A stretch of DNA of 64,000 bases from Paenibacillus sp. BK033 (GCF_004345425.1 NZ_SLVP01000002.1:434001-498000); one strand, 5' to 3'; counted from the first letter of the stretch, positions 26,513-36,043 are shown. Translations and numbers: made by a program. Notes: generated by a model from the letters alone, not told the origin.

Positions 26513-28057
26513 TTACGGAGTTCTTTCCCTGTATTTGGCCGGAGTTACGCCATAATGCTGACGAAAGGACTGGATGAAATAGTTCGAGTTTCTGTACCCC
26601 AGCTTTTGGCAAATATCAACGATTTTCATGTTCGTATCCCTCAGCAGCACCACGGCTTTGTCCATGCGTACTTGCGTAATATACCGGATCAAGCTTTGAC
26701 CCGTTTCCTTCTTGAAGAGGTAGCTTAAATAGCTGGGCGTTAAATAGACCTGTTCGGCAATTCCCTCTAGAGAGAGGTCCTGATCGTAACGCTCCTCGAT
26801 CATCTGTTTGATCTGCTCAATGATCCTATTCGCGGATTCTTCTTTGTTCCTGGCGCCGGTGCAGGATTCTACCAGGTCGAAGACGCCGAGCATCAGATCC
26901 TTCAGCTCGTGCAAAGAAGAAGACCGGGAGATTTTGTCCAAGTAATCGTTAATAACCGCAAGACTTTTCTTATGCTCTTTCACCAGCAGCTTGTTCATGA
27001 TCTCCGAGCATAAAAATTTCGTGTAGAGCGAAGAAAAATGACCTGTTGTTTTCAAATAGGAGAACAGCAGCTCGACCCCGTATTTGGCGCCTCGCAAGTC
27101 GCTGAAATTTACGCACTGGTAAATTTTATCCGAAATCGACTGTAATTCTACCTCGTCAAAAGAAGCTTCGGAGAAATGTTCTTCGGCAAACAAAATCGCT
27201 TGTTCATTCATGAAAAACTTGAATTCCAGCAAACGCTCAATCCCGCAGTAAGCGGAATGAACGCCATCCCATCCTTCGGCAGCGGCGCCGACAATAATGC
27301 CTACCGTCTGCCCGTAACGCTCTAACGTGCTTGCGGAGACCGTTTCGGCCAAAAACCGGAGTGTCTCCCTGGACAACGGAACGGGATGGCGGATGAACAG
27401 AAGGCTTTGATTCTCGTTCACGTTCAAATAGTCGAAAGGGAGATTGAGGCGTTCATGGAGCATCGCCAAAAAATCGTCATTATGCATATCGAAAAAATGA
27501 CGAGGGCACTCCACGAGCAAGAGATGGATGGACTCCGGTTCCGCGTCATCTATTCGAGCAGCTGCGGGGGGCTTCATCGGTCTGGTTCCGTTTATCGCAT
27601 CCAGCAGCATCTTTTCTCTCTCGTATGCCATTCCTAAGCGGTAGCCTTCCAGCAGCTGAAGCTCCCGCTTTCTATCGGCCTCCTTCTCCAGGCAAGCGTC
27701 CGTCGCCCGCTGGATCGCCGCAAGAAATTCAGGCACCTGTATCGGCTTCAGCAGGTAATTCGAAACGTTGGCGCGCATCGCTCTTCTCGCGTATTCAAAC
27801 TCGTTGAATGCGCTGTAGATAATAAGCTCGATATCCGGATGTTCCTCCCGGATTTTCTCGGACAATTCCAGACCGTCCATAAAGGGCATCTTAATATCCG
27901 TAATGACAATATCGACCGGCTCGCTTCGCACGATTTGGAGGGCTGCCTCGCCGTTCTCCGCCACGAGGGGATCCAGCTCCAGCTTTAATTTTCGAATCAG
28001 ATTGCGAATGCCTTCCCGTTCTATTCTCTCGTCGTCAACAATCAGAATCCGATGCAT
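26513..28057 (-). CDS. Importer B: YesN-type response regulator with AraC DNA-binding domain
   Basis: 514 residues. The receiver (1-120) has D8-D9, phosphoacceptor D54 (DIVITDIKMPFMDG) and K104-type YLLKPIQ. A long middle region of about 280 residues has no recognised motif. The end carries two AraC units: LEGIAEQVYLTPSYLSYLF and VDICQKLGYRNSNYFIQSF, with the RQHYGVTPAKYRE signature. Expected to switch on importer B when phosphorylated by the kinase at 21043. AAGGAG precedes ATG 28057. A terminator lies between it and the GH38-type gene. Confidence 0.9.
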   Translation of the reverse strand: MHRILIVDDERIEREGIRNLIRKLKLELDPLVAENGEAALQIVRSEPVDIVITDIKMPFMDGLELSEKIREEHPDIELIIYSAFNEFEYARRAMRANVSNYLLKPIQVPEFLAAIQRATDACLEKEADRKRELQLLEGYRLGMAYEREKMLLDAINGTRPMKPPAAARIDDAEPESIHLLLVECPRHFFDMHNDDFLAMLHERLNLPFDYLNVNENQSLLFIRHPVPLSRETLRFLAETVSASTLERYGQTVGIIVGAAAEGWDGVHSAYCGIERLLEFKFFMNEQAILFAEEHFSEASFDEVELQSISDKIYQCVNFSDLRGAKYGVELLFSYLKTTGHFSSLYTKFLCSEIMNKLLVKEHKKSLAVINDYLDKISRSSSLHELKDLMLGVFDLVESCTGARNKEESANRIIEQIKQMIEERYDQDLSLEGIAEQVYLTPSYLSYLFKKETGQSLIRYITQVRMDKAVVLLRDTNMKIVDICQKLGYRNSNYFIQSFRQHYGVTPAKYRERTP

Positions 28058-28089
28058 ACGAAACTCCTTCCTGCACGCAAAAGCACAAA

Positions 28090-28122
28090 AAGGGCTTCTC
28101 TGTTGACAGAGATAACGCCCTT
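28090..28122 (-). terminator. Terminator ending the mannoside operon
   Basis: Outer arms AAGGGC (28090-28095) and GCCCTT (28117-28122) with inner TCTCTG (28097-28102) and CAGAGA (28107-28112). A T run follows on the minus strand. It lies just beyond the stop at 28138 and separates that operon from the importer B regulator. Confidence 0.8.
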
Positions 28123-28137
28123 CTTATGCTTGCTGAA

Positions 28138-30582
28138 CTATATACTTCTAAAAGCTATTGTACCCGCGTTTACGGAGTGGTTCGCCCGAACGGCTTCGTC
28201 TACCGCATGGAACGGCTTGCCCCACTGAAGCGTATAGCGGAATTCATAGAACCCGCCCAGCGTCGCCTTGAAATTCGTCTCCCAATAGTTGGTCAGAACC
28301 CAGGCGTACAAAGATTTGCGTTCGTGAGGCTCCTGGCCCTGAACCCTTCTCTCGCCGAACTCCAACGGCCCGGCCTGCATGAGCGGCGTGTCCGGCGTGG
28401 CTAGAGCAAGTCCGCCAGTCGGCGCGGCAAGCGCCAGCCCTTCCTGAATGCAATAGAAATCCGTCAGCGTACCCGGAATTTGGTCGATTCCCGGACGAAT
28501 GGCTGCCCCTGCCTTCTCAAACCACAGCTGGCCGTTGTCCTCCCGCAGGAAAGGCAAGGAAATGTAAACGTTCTCGGGTTCCCACACGCTCGTTTTGTGC
28601 ATGCGGACGGACACGTCAACTCTTGCCTGCCCTTTATATACCTTCAGGAAGAGCGAGTAGTGACTCATTCCTTCCACTTGGTAAACAAGCTCCACGATGG
28701 CGTACAGCGCTCCGTTTGTTATTTCTTTGACTCCGGAAAGACGGCCAAAGGAGCGCTCGACATTCATCCCTTTGCGGTTTCGGCCCATAATTCTTCTGAC
28801 GGTCATCTGATCGCCGTGCTCTCCCTTGGTCACTTCATAGACTGGCGTAAAGGCGCCGCAGGCCTGATCGGCATCAATCAGTTCCTTGCCCGTACTCTTG
28901 TCTACCCAGGAGACGATTCCCGCTCCGCGCTGCCAAGAAATTCGCACTTCGGCGGACTCGACGCTATTTTCTGTAATCGTGATCTTGTTGGGTTCTTGCG
29001 CTTGCGGGATAAGATCGCGAATATCATGGATGCGGTCGGCACCTATCAAGCGCGTGCTGCTCGTGGTGCGTCCCGCGGCGGAAGCCGTGGCGCTACGGAT
29101 CACGTATCGTTTCTCTTCCTTCGCGCCCAGCTTGGCCATAACCGCAATTTGATACCCTCTGCTCACTTTTTCCTGCTGGTGGGGCACAATCTCCCCGCTC
29201 TGTTCCTCGATGACTTCCATGCCGTTCCGGAAATAATCGGCCTCCCACTGCTCTTCCAGGTAGAAGAAGGCGAGATCCTCGACGGGGTAGTCAAACGAAT
29301 TGATCACTTTATAAGTAAATTCCCGGTTCGGCCTCAGCAGCACGTCCCCCTGGTCCTGCAGCACTCTGTCCAGCGACCGGTAAACCAGGCGGCTTGCGTT
29401 CGCGGCATAGGCTTCTTTGCGAACCCCCAATTCCTGCACCATCTGATGCCACGGCTCGGAGATGGAGGAGTGATACCCCCAGGTATGCTCGGCGTACATC
29501 ATTAATTGCTGCTCGGCTTCTTTCATCTCATTCGCTTGAACGCTCTTGCCTTGCGGATCAAGCCGTTTCACGACGGACAGCATTCGCTGGGCGTTGCGGA
29601 ATATTTGCGTATGCATGGCGGTTGATGCCACACCGTCGGACCACCAATCCGGCCAGTCTCCCTTGTACACCGGGATCTCCGCATCTTGTTGCTTGACCAG
29701 ATCGAAATAGCGGTTCAGCGTGGTCATCTCAATCTCTACACGGTCCCCATGCTTCGCATTCCATTCGTGAATGAAGCTCATGACGCGGCCGTTTGGCGCA
29801 GCGTTGTCCCGCAGAAGCCCCATGACGTTGACCAATATAAAATCGTACGGATAGTCTTCCTTCTCCAATTGCTCAAGATAACGCGTTATTCTCGTCTCGG
29901 CGATCTTCCAATGATCTTCGGCGATGCCCCAAACCGGCGTTTCGTCCCGAACGGAGTAGGATAACGTTCCGTCGGGATTAATCCCCAGATCATTGCCCAT
30001 CATATAATGCTCGCCGCTCCAAACGAGAATACGCTTGCCGCTTGGCGCCTCCCAATAAAACGGGAATTGCTTGCGCCCAATGGCGAACATGCCATGGTGG
30101 GTATGGATGCAGCTCAGCAGGTGCTCAATGCCGGCATCGGCCAAGGCCTCCGCATATCCCCAGCTGTAGCCGTTGATGTCGGCGGTCATCGCCGATCTGA
30201 CGCTAAGACCGTACGGCGCGGCGAATTTCCCGGCTCTTGCCAGCATCTCCGTAAGCAGCTCATATTGAATAAGTTCCGTCATGTTCAAATAAGTACCCGA
30301 CAGCTCGATATCTCCCCTGCTCAAGGCGTCGACAAAACGTTTCTTCTCTTCATCCGTCGCGTTCTCGAGAAACTTCTCGACGGCCCAGAAGGTCTCGCAC
30401 GTCCACTTGAAGCCTTTCCATTCCGGATGCTTTTCCGTATGCGATGCCTCGCAGATCGCTACGGCCTGTCTAATGAAATCCACATGATATTGCTCGATTT
30501 TTTCCTGTCTTTCCGTATAACCGATGTCCGTGTGAGAGTGATGAATCACATAAATTTTCCACTTTTTCTTTGCGGTTTGCAT
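28138..30582 (-). CDS. Glycoside hydrolase, GH38-type (alpha-mannosidase family)
   Basis: 814 residues, no signal peptide, so cytoplasmic. It begins with the GH38 zinc motif HHSHTDIGYT (H17, D19), and D135 in AMTADINGYSWG is at the position of the catalytic nucleophile; a further zinc histidine is in AEHTWGYH. The C-terminal half has the beta-sandwich character of the family. Expected to cleave alpha-mannosidic or related bonds of imported oligosaccharides; substrate preference not visible. It is the last gene of the operon after ManA-like and ROK genes, 96 bases downstream of ROK. GGGGAG lies nine bases before ATG 30582. Confidence 0.82.
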   Translation of the reverse strand: MQTAKKKWKIYVIHHSHTDIGYTERQEKIEQYHVDFIRQAVAICEASHTEKHPEWKGFKWTCETFWAVEKFLENATDEEKKRFVDALSRGDIELSGTYLNMTELIQYELLTEMLARAGKFAAPYGLSVRSAMTADINGYSWGYAEALADAGIEHLLSCIHTHHGMFAIGRKQFPFYWEAPSGKRILVWSGEHYMMGNDLGINPDGTLSYSVRDETPVWGIAEDHWKIAETRITRYLEQLEKEDYPYDFILVNVMGLLRDNAAPNGRVMSFIHEWNAKHGDRVEIEMTTLNRYFDLVKQQDAEIPVYKGDWPDWWSDGVASTAMHTQIFRNAQRMLSVVKRLDPQGKSVQANEMKEAEQQLMMYAEHTWGYHSSISEPWHQMVQELGVRKEAYAANASRLVYRSLDRVLQDQGDVLLRPNREFTYKVINSFDYPVEDLAFFYLEEQWEADYFRNGMEVIEEQSGEIVPHQQEKVSRGYQIAVMAKLGAKEEKRYVIRSATASAAGRTTSSTRLIGADRIHDIRDLIPQAQEPNKITITENSVESAEVRISWQRGAGIVSWVDKSTGKELIDADQACGAFTPVYEVTKGEHGDQMTVRRIMGRNRKGMNVERSFGRLSGVKEITNGALYAIVELVYQVEGMSHYSLFLKVYKGQARVDVSVRMHKTSVWEPENVYISLPFLREDNGQLWFEKAGAAIRPGIDQIPGTLTDFYCIQEGLALAAPTGGLALATPDTPLMQAGPLEFGERRVQGQEPHERKSLYAWVLTNYWETNFKATLGGFYEFRYTLQWGKPFHAVDEAVRANHSVNAGTIAFRSI

Positions 30583-30678
30583 TTGCTGTCTCTCCCCTAA
30601 TCAAGTGTTCTCTCCCTGCTTGCGATCAGTATAGCGCCAGGCCAAATAAAGCGGTAGACGACATTTTTGCGATTCATA

Positions 30679-31626
30679 TCAGTTTTTTTCGTTCCCGTCC
30701 GGCAACCTTAAAAACTCGTGTACGCCAAGAAGCGTGCTGGACAACGTATCGCGGCTGACGCGAACTTCGGCCAACAGACGGGACTTTTCCGCCGCCTCCC
30801 GAAAAGCGGGAACGAACAGATGCGCGCTCCTCGAGATCTGGCCGCCGAGAACGATGCGATCAGGCTTAAAGCGGGTTAGCGACGGGATTAAGATATCGGC
30901 CATCCGCAATCCGAATTGCTCGAAAAGCTGCAACGCCGCCTTATCGCCTGCATCCGCCAGGCCGGCCAATCCCCGAACGTCCAGCTGCGCGCCATCCAGA
31001 CCCAGCCCGGCGGCCAGCTGCAATACGCCCCTGCGGGAGACATAGTCGTCCGCGATGCCATCCCGATAAGGAACGGTATATAGCCAGCCTTCGGCCGGCA
31101 CATCCCGGCGGTGTTTCACCAGCCGCCCGCGCTCTAGAAAGCAAGATCCCAGTCCCGTGCCGATCGTCAAGCAGACCGCTCGATCGGCACCTTCCGCCGC
31201 ACCGCCCGGGCTTGTCTCGCCAAGACCAAACAGAGCCGCGTCGTTCTCGAAAGCGATCCGGAAATGTTGCGAGAGCCTCCCGCTCGTCCGCTCGTCCGCG
31301 CGCAGCGATTTCTCGAGCAGCCGACCGACAGGCAAACCGTACAGCGATTCAAATTTGCCCAGTCCTTGAATGCGGCTGACTCCTTCTTCATAATCAAACG
31401 GACCGGGAAAAGCTATGCCTAGTCCCTCCACCGCCGCATCCGGCCCGGCCTTGGAGAGAATGTCCGCGAAGATGTCCGCAAAATGGGCTATCATCGGTCC
31501 GGCTGCAAGATCGGCCCGCGATTCATAGTGGCCCGCGGTTTCTTCGGCAATTACGCCATCCCTTAAGGCGGCCGCTTTAATCTGCGTCCCGCCCACGTCA
31601 AAGGCAACTATCCAGGATAATTTCAT
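30679..31626 (-). CDS. ROK-family sugar kinase
   Basis: 315 residues. The phosphate motif DVGGTQIK is at 10-17, and the GTGLGSCFL and FENDAALFGLGE segments are typical ROK. The cysteine-rich zinc motif (CxCGxxGCxE) found in many ROK kinases is absent, which points to a sugar kinase subgroup rather than a repressor; no DNA-binding domain precedes it. It phosphorylates a hexose, probably mannose or fructose given its neighbours, with ATP. It follows the ManA-like gene closely: the latter's stop overlaps the AGGAGG ribosome site for ATG 31626. Confidence 0.87.
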   Translation of the reverse strand: MKLSWIVAFDVGGTQIKAAALRDGVIAEETAGHYESRADLAAGPMIAHFADIFADILSKAGPDAAVEGLGIAFPGPFDYEEGVSRIQGLGKFESLYGLPVGRLLEKSLRADERTSGRLSQHFRIAFENDAALFGLGETSPGGAAEGADRAVCLTIGTGLGSCFLERGRLVKHRRDVPAEGWLYTVPYRDGIADDYVSRRGVLQLAAGLGLDGAQLDVRGLAGLADAGDKAALQLFEQFGLRMADILIPSLTRFKPDRIVLGGQISRSAHLFVPAFREAAEKSRLLAEVRVSRDTLSSTLLGVHEFLRLPDGNEKN

Positions 31627-31640
31627 TTGCGCAGCGCCTC

Positions 31641-33392
31641 CTATGCCCGGACATACGCTTTTATCGTAGCTAACGTCTTGCCCGCGCTTGGTCCGCTAGG
31701 CCGAATCGTGTAAGAAGCGACGGAGGCCGGCACAATAAACGTCTCGGCATAATGAACGACGAAAGGCTCGAAGGATCCGTCCGGGCTTTCGATCGTCGCT
31801 TCTTCTCCTTCAATTAGATTGAGCATATGGACGCTGCCGTTCTGCGTATGCAAGACGGGTTCGGAGAACCAGTGACGTCTCGTCTCGATGAACTCAAGCC
31901 CGTGAAGTCCCGTACGCTCTTCCTGCCAGCCCGCCCCTTCTCCGATAGGCTCAATGCTATTCACGCATTCCGCTTCGATCCATGGCGTAGTTCGATCCCA
32001 TCGAATAACCTGCCCGCCATGCTCCAAATGCACCGGGCGAGGCTTGCCGTCTAGTCCCAACCGGTCCCAGTCCCATAGCTTAAAGGTGAAAATGTACGGC
32101 GTGGCGCTGATCTCCAGTACCATGCAGCCTGCCGCGGAGCAATGGACCGTGCCCGCGGGGATGAGAAAGTGGTCGTGCCTCGCTGCCGGGAACGAATTGA
32201 CATACTTCTCCGCGGGGAACGTATATCCGCCTGCCTGCGCTTTGCGCAGATCTTCAAGCATATCCCCGGAGGAGACGTTCTCCCGCAGCCCGAGATACAC
32301 TTGCGCCCCCGGAGAGGCGTCGAGAATGTAATAGCTCTCGTCTTGGGTGTAGGTCATGCCGAAGTGTTCGCGGATATACTCCGTTGTCGGATGGACCTGC
32401 AGGCTTAATGGCTGACCGCCTATGGTATCGAGGAAGTCGAAACGGATGGGAAATTCAGCTCCGAACCGCGCGTATACCTTCTCGCCAAGCAATTTAATAG
32501 ATTGGAAGAATACCAGATTGATCGCCGGCAGCTCTACGAGAATGGTGCCATATTGAAAATACAGGCTGTTCTCCTCCGGTACGCCGTCGAACCCCCAGGC
32601 ATAGGGATGCTCGCGCTTGGGCAGATCGATCCGCTTCTCCAGCCAAGTTCCTCCCCATACGCCGGGATCGAAATAAGGAACCAGCCGGAATGGACGGCTT
32701 GCCGCCTGGTCCATCCCCTCAAACAGCGCTTGACGGGTAACCATCTTGGGAGAATTCTGAACGTTCGTATCCAGATAGTAGTCGATTTCGCCGAGCCGCT
32801 TCTTCTTAAGCCGATCCGCCATGCGCCACTCGAAGAAGAACCCCCGCTTGTATAAGCGCAGGATATCGTCCTCGCGACGTCCCGCTCGCCAATTGCCGAG
32901 TTCTCCTGCCCGGTATCGCTGCTGGATCTCCCAACGGGCCAGATCCGCATAAATGACCAGGTCTCCCCGGGCGATCAGCGAAGCGCCGAAGCCGATGACA
33001 AGAACGATGCCATCCTCCAAAGCATCAATCCGGCTGCGAAGAGCGCGGATCCGATCCGTTTCATAAAACTCTTCGATTCGAAAAGGCGCCATAAAACCGA
33101 ATACGCGGTCATCCGTCAGATAACGTTCTACTTTGCCGTCGACTGCATCGGGAGTCAACGCCGCTTCCTCGGCTTTAACGACGGCTAACGAATCCATAGC
33201 ACGACTTAATCCTTCGACGACTTCCTCCTGGCTGACGCCCGGGTAGCATTCCAGCACAACCACCGTTTTTCTTTTCCCAAGGCGCTTGATCGCGGAAGCA
33301 AGCTCGAAGCCAATCGCTTCGTACCCCTCCCAAGCTTCGTCTTCCCATCCCCGAATCGCGATAAAAGGCTCTTTATCGTAGCTTGATGACAT
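31641..33392 (-). CDS. manA: Class I mannose-6-phosphate isomerase with kinase-like N-terminal domain
   Basis: About 583 residues from ATG 33392. From about 230 the protein is a class I phosphomannose isomerase: FDPGVWGGTWLEK, the zinc motif QVHPT, and PAGTVHCSAAG. It interconverts mannose-6-P and fructose-6-P. The first ~230 residues are an extra domain resembling uridine-kinase-like P-loop proteins (VVVLECYPGV where the Walker A should be, DLVIYADLARWEIQQRY) but without a usable Walker lysine, so it is probably a regulatory or structural relic. An AAAGGAG lies 13 bases before ATG 33392; an in-frame ATG at 33437 has none. The first gene of the mannoside operon. Confidence 0.8.
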   Translation of the reverse strand: MSSSYDKEPFIAIRGWEDEAWEGYEAIGFELASAIKRLGKRKTVVVLECYPGVSQEEVVEGLSRAMDSLAVVKAEEAALTPDAVDGKVERYLTDDRVFGFMAPFRIEEFYETDRIRALRSRIDALEDGIVLVIGFGASLIARGDLVIYADLARWEIQQRYRAGELGNWRAGRREDDILRLYKRGFFFEWRMADRLKKKRLGEIDYYLDTNVQNSPKMVTRQALFEGMDQAASRPFRLVPYFDPGVWGGTWLEKRIDLPKREHPYAWGFDGVPEENSLYFQYGTILVELPAINLVFFQSIKLLGEKVYARFGAEFPIRFDFLDTIGGQPLSLQVHPTTEYIREHFGMTYTQDESYYILDASPGAQVYLGLRENVSSGDMLEDLRKAQAGGYTFPAEKYVNSFPAARHDHFLIPAGTVHCSAAGCMVLEISATPYIFTFKLWDWDRLGLDGKPRPVHLEHGGQVIRWDRTTPWIEAECVNSIEPIGEGAGWQEERTGLHGLEFIETRRHWFSEPVLHTQNGSVHMLNLIEGEEATIESPDGSFEPFVVHYAETFIVPASVASYTIRPSGPSAGKTLATIKAYVRA

Positions 33393-33430
33393 ATGAATGA
33401 TGCCACTCCTTTGCGTTGGTTTATTACAAT

Positions 33431-33470
33431 ATAACATAAACTAACACAAACTAACATAACTTTTCACAAA
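33431..33470. promoter_or_regulatory. Tandem 10-bp operator repeats before the mannoside operon
   Basis: The plus strand reads AACATAAACT (33433), AACACAAACT (33443) and AACATAACTT (33453): three repeats in exact 10-bp phase, with a fourth similar CACAAATTA at 33465. A related CACAAATGAACACAATC occurs at 34324, upstream of the DeoR gene. DeoR-type repressors bind such direct repeats, so this is the probable DeoR operator for manA, ROK and GH38. Confidence 0.65.
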
Positions 33471-33507
33471 TTATCGCGAATACGGATACGGAATAGACAA
33501 TCGAGTT

Positions 33508-34290
33508 CTAGATGATGTGAAGCTCCACTCCGCTCTCCTCAATGAGCTTTCTATGTTCATGCGTCAAATTGTCATCCGTCACGAACACATGGATGTCCGT
33601 CAGGGCTGCAACCGGCGAGAAAAAGCGTTTGCCGATTTTGGAGGAATCAAGCAGCATCACGACTTTTTTGGCCGAACGCATCATTATTTTTTTAACTTGC
33701 GTATCCATGAGATTCGGATCCGTAAAACCCGCTTCCGGCGTATAGCCAAGCGCGGACAAAAACAAGGTGTCGGCATGAAAGCGCGAGAAGAACTCCTCCG
33801 CCATGGGGCCGACGAACGTGCCGGATATGTCCCTGAACATGCCTCCGCAGCTAATGATCATCCTATTGTCGGTTGCATAGGGACGGAAACGGCTAATGGT
33901 ATCGATCCCGTTCGTCAATATGGTTAACTGATCCAGATGGGCCAACCGCTCTGCCATTCTCGATACGGTGGTACCGTTCTCGAGCACGATGGTATCTCCG
34001 CTTCGAACAAACCTCTGCGCGGCATACGCGGCCAGCCGTTCCTTGATATCTTGGTTGACGGCCTGCTTTGCTTCGATCTCCGGCTCGTCCTGGCTAATTT
34101 CCTGTTTTTGCTCCTCGTAGACCGCTCCGCCATGGGAACGGCGTATACGGTTTTCTTGCTCCAGCGCATTCAAATCGCGGCGAATCGTCATCTCCGAGAC
34201 ACCGAAGCGGTCACTCATCTCTTTTAACGTAGCAGCGCCTTTGTCGGCCAGATAGGCCAGTAACGCTTGTTTTCTTTGTAAGGGCAGCAT
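33508..34290 (-). CDS. DeoR/GlpR-family transcriptional regulator
   Basis: 260 residues. The N-terminal DeoR helix-turn-helix (EMSDRFGVSEMTIRRDLNAL) is followed by the sugar-phosphate-sensing domain, with TNGIDTISRF, ISCGGMFRDISGTFVGP and VMLLDSSKIGKR. Such regulators repress sugar genes until a phosphorylated sugar binds. It lies immediately upstream of the mannoside operon in the same direction, and similar 10-bp repeats flank both starts. Mannose-6-P or fructose-6-P as effector is inference. The GAGGTG site precedes ATG 34290. Confidence 0.9.
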   Translation of the reverse strand: MLPLQRKQALLAYLADKGAATLKEMSDRFGVSEMTIRRDLNALEQENRIRRSHGGAVYEEQKQEISQDEPEIEAKQAVNQDIKERLAAYAAQRFVRSGDTIVLENGTTVSRMAERLAHLDQLTILTNGIDTISRFRPYATDNRMIISCGGMFRDISGTFVGPMAEEFFSRFHADTLFLSALGYTPEAGFTDPNLMDTQVKKIMMRSAKKVVMLLDSSKIGKRFFSPVAALTDIHVFVTDDNLTHEHRKLIEESGVELHII

Positions 34291-34323
34291 AACGACACCT
34301 CGTCTATTTTTTTCTTATTCTAT

Positions 34324-34340
34324 CACAAATGAACACAATC
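34324..34340. promoter_or_regulatory. DeoR-type half-sites before the deoR gene
   Basis: CACAAATGAACACAATC shares the CACAAA-N2-AACAYAAY pattern with the repeats at 33431-33470. It lies 34 bases before the DeoR start, consistent with autoregulation. Confidence 0.5.
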
Positions 34341-34386
34341 TGTATTTATGATGAAGATTACTTACAACCATATAATCCCGCACAGC

Positions 34387-34415
34387 AAAAAAAGGGCTTA
34401 GGTTTCCCCTAGCCC
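34387..34415 (-). terminator. Terminator after the importer C / GH43 operon
   Basis: GGGCTTAGG (34394-34402) pairs with CCTAGCCC (34408-34415) with one bulged base. On the minus strand a run of seven T follows. It lies 107 bases past the GH43 stop and just upstream of the DeoR gene. Confidence 0.8.
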
Positions 34416-34522
34416 AAATGACGTTCATGAGTCTACTTCATCTCCCGTAAGAGGAGCCTATCACGTGAACAGCTGCTGTTTGTTTATACGTTCATCTTTT
34501 TTAGTTTAATGGATCGGCGCGT

Positions 34523-36043
34523 CTACTCTGCAGCCCGGTAATCCATCCAGTCGAAATAAGCCGGCGTTATAGAGCGGGCCCCATTACCTGTCGCATACAT
34601 GGCGATAAATACGCCGGTGAACCCGCCGGCTACCTCCGTGGCCAGCAATCTGCATTCCCCTTGCCCCATTCGGATTGGCTCTTCTTCCCCGCTTCCGGCG
34701 AAGCCAAAGACGTAGCTCATTCCATCCGCATGAATGCTTAGTACAACGGAGTCAGTGGACCACGGAATCTCGCTTTCTACCTTCCAGAGCGTCCCAAGCC
34801 TTCGACGGAAAATCAGCTTGCGAGCGCCTGCTATTTGCGTGACCGCAATCTCGTAATGGAAGCGTTCGTTCATATACACGGCGATACCCGCTTCCTCCCC
34901 ATCCCGCTTTGGCGCAAAGGTGAGGTGAGTACTTGCCCGGAATGAAAAATGCTGCTGCCTGCGCCCTACAAAAGACGGAGCTCCCGTTTCATTCAAGGTA
35001 TCCCCGGAGCCGTATAACGTCAGGCTGCCTTTCTTCGCTGAAAGCGACCAATTGCTTGGATCCGGCGAGCGTAGAAAATTCCAGCACGAGGCAAGCGATG
35101 CCTCATCAAAGTCATCTCTTCCTGCAGGCTCCGTCTTGGGCTGCAGCGGAAGATTTCCCGCCGGCATGATTTCACCGATCGTTCCGTGATCTCCAATGAC
35201 AGGCCACGCATCTTCCGTCCAAGTAACGGGAGCCAAGAAGGTCTCCCGCCCCAAATAATGATGATGGGGATAACCGGCAGGGCGAATGCCCAGGCAAACG
35301 GCCCACCAGCTGCCATCCGGCCCTTGAATAAAGTCGGCATGCCCCGTTGCGTGAATGGTCCTCAATTGACTGCGATGGGTTAGGATCGGATTATGCGGAC
35401 ATCCCTCGAATGGACCGTCCGGCCTCTTGCTCCTCGCAACGGTGACCATATGGCCGTACTCCGTTCCTCCCTCGGAGATCATGAGATAGTACCACTCGCC
35501 AATGCGGTAAACATGCGGAGCTTCCGGATATTGACCGCCGGTCCCCTTCCACAGCAAGCTCACGTCGGACAGGCGTTCCCCGGTTTTAATATCGATTCGG
35601 CTCTGATAGACGCCTTGTCCCTTGGCATCATGAGAGGTGGTGTAATAGACGGTGCCATCCTCGTCGAAAAACAAATCGGGGTCAATACCCGGCTGGTCCA
35701 CAAAGACGGGATCCGACCATTTTCCTCTTGGGTCGTCTGCATGGACATAGAAGTTTCCGCCGCCGGATACATTGGTCGTTGTCATGAAGAACGTTCCGTT
35801 GTTATAGCGTATGGTTGGCGCATAAATGCCGCCCGAGCTTCCCGCTTTGCTTAAATCCAGCTGTTCCGTACGCGTTAGGACATGCCCGATCTGCTCCCAA
35901 TTCACAAGATCCCTGCTGTGAAATAAGGGAACGCCCGGGAAGTATTCAAATGAGCTTGTCACCAAATAGTAATCTTCTCCTGCCCGGCACACGCTGGGAT
36001 CAGGGTGAAACCCGCTAATAACGGGATTGCTATATTGCTTCAC
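34523..36043 (-). CDS. Glycoside hydrolase GH43 (beta-xylosidase / arabinofuranosidase type)
   Basis: About 506 residues from GTG 36043 (VKQYSNPVISGFHPDPS), which has AGGAG ten bases upstream; ATG 36070, with AGGA five bases upstream, is an alternative. The five-bladed propeller domain shows the GH43 acids: D in FHPDPS, D in GIDPDLFFDEDG, E in YPEAPH. The C-terminal ~190 residues resemble the beta-xylosidase concanavalin-like domain. No signal peptide, so it hydrolyses imported short xylo- or arabino-oligosaccharides inside the cell. It follows importer C's lipoprotein by 37 bases in the same operon. Confidence 0.87.
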   Translation of the reverse strand: MKQYSNPVISGFHPDPSVCRAGEDYYLVTSSFEYFPGVPLFHSRDLVNWEQIGHVLTRTEQLDLSKAGSSGGIYAPTIRYNNGTFFMTTTNVSGGGNFYVHADDPRGKWSDPVFVDQPGIDPDLFFDEDGTVYYTTSHDAKGQGVYQSRIDIKTGERLSDVSLLWKGTGGQYPEAPHVYRIGEWYYLMISEGGTEYGHMVTVARSKRPDGPFEGCPHNPILTHRSQLRTIHATGHADFIQGPDGSWWAVCLGIRPAGYPHHHYLGRETFLAPVTWTEDAWPVIGDHGTIGEIMPAGNLPLQPKTEPAGRDDFDEASLASCWNFLRSPDPSNWSLSAKKGSLTLYGSGDTLNETGAPSFVGRRQQHFSFRASTHLTFAPKRDGEEAGIAVYMNERFHYEIAVTQIAGARKLIFRRRLGTLWKVESEIPWSTDSVVLSIHADGMSYVFGFAGSGEEEPIRMGQGECRLLATEVAGGFTGVFIAMYATGNGARSITPAYFDWMDYRAAE

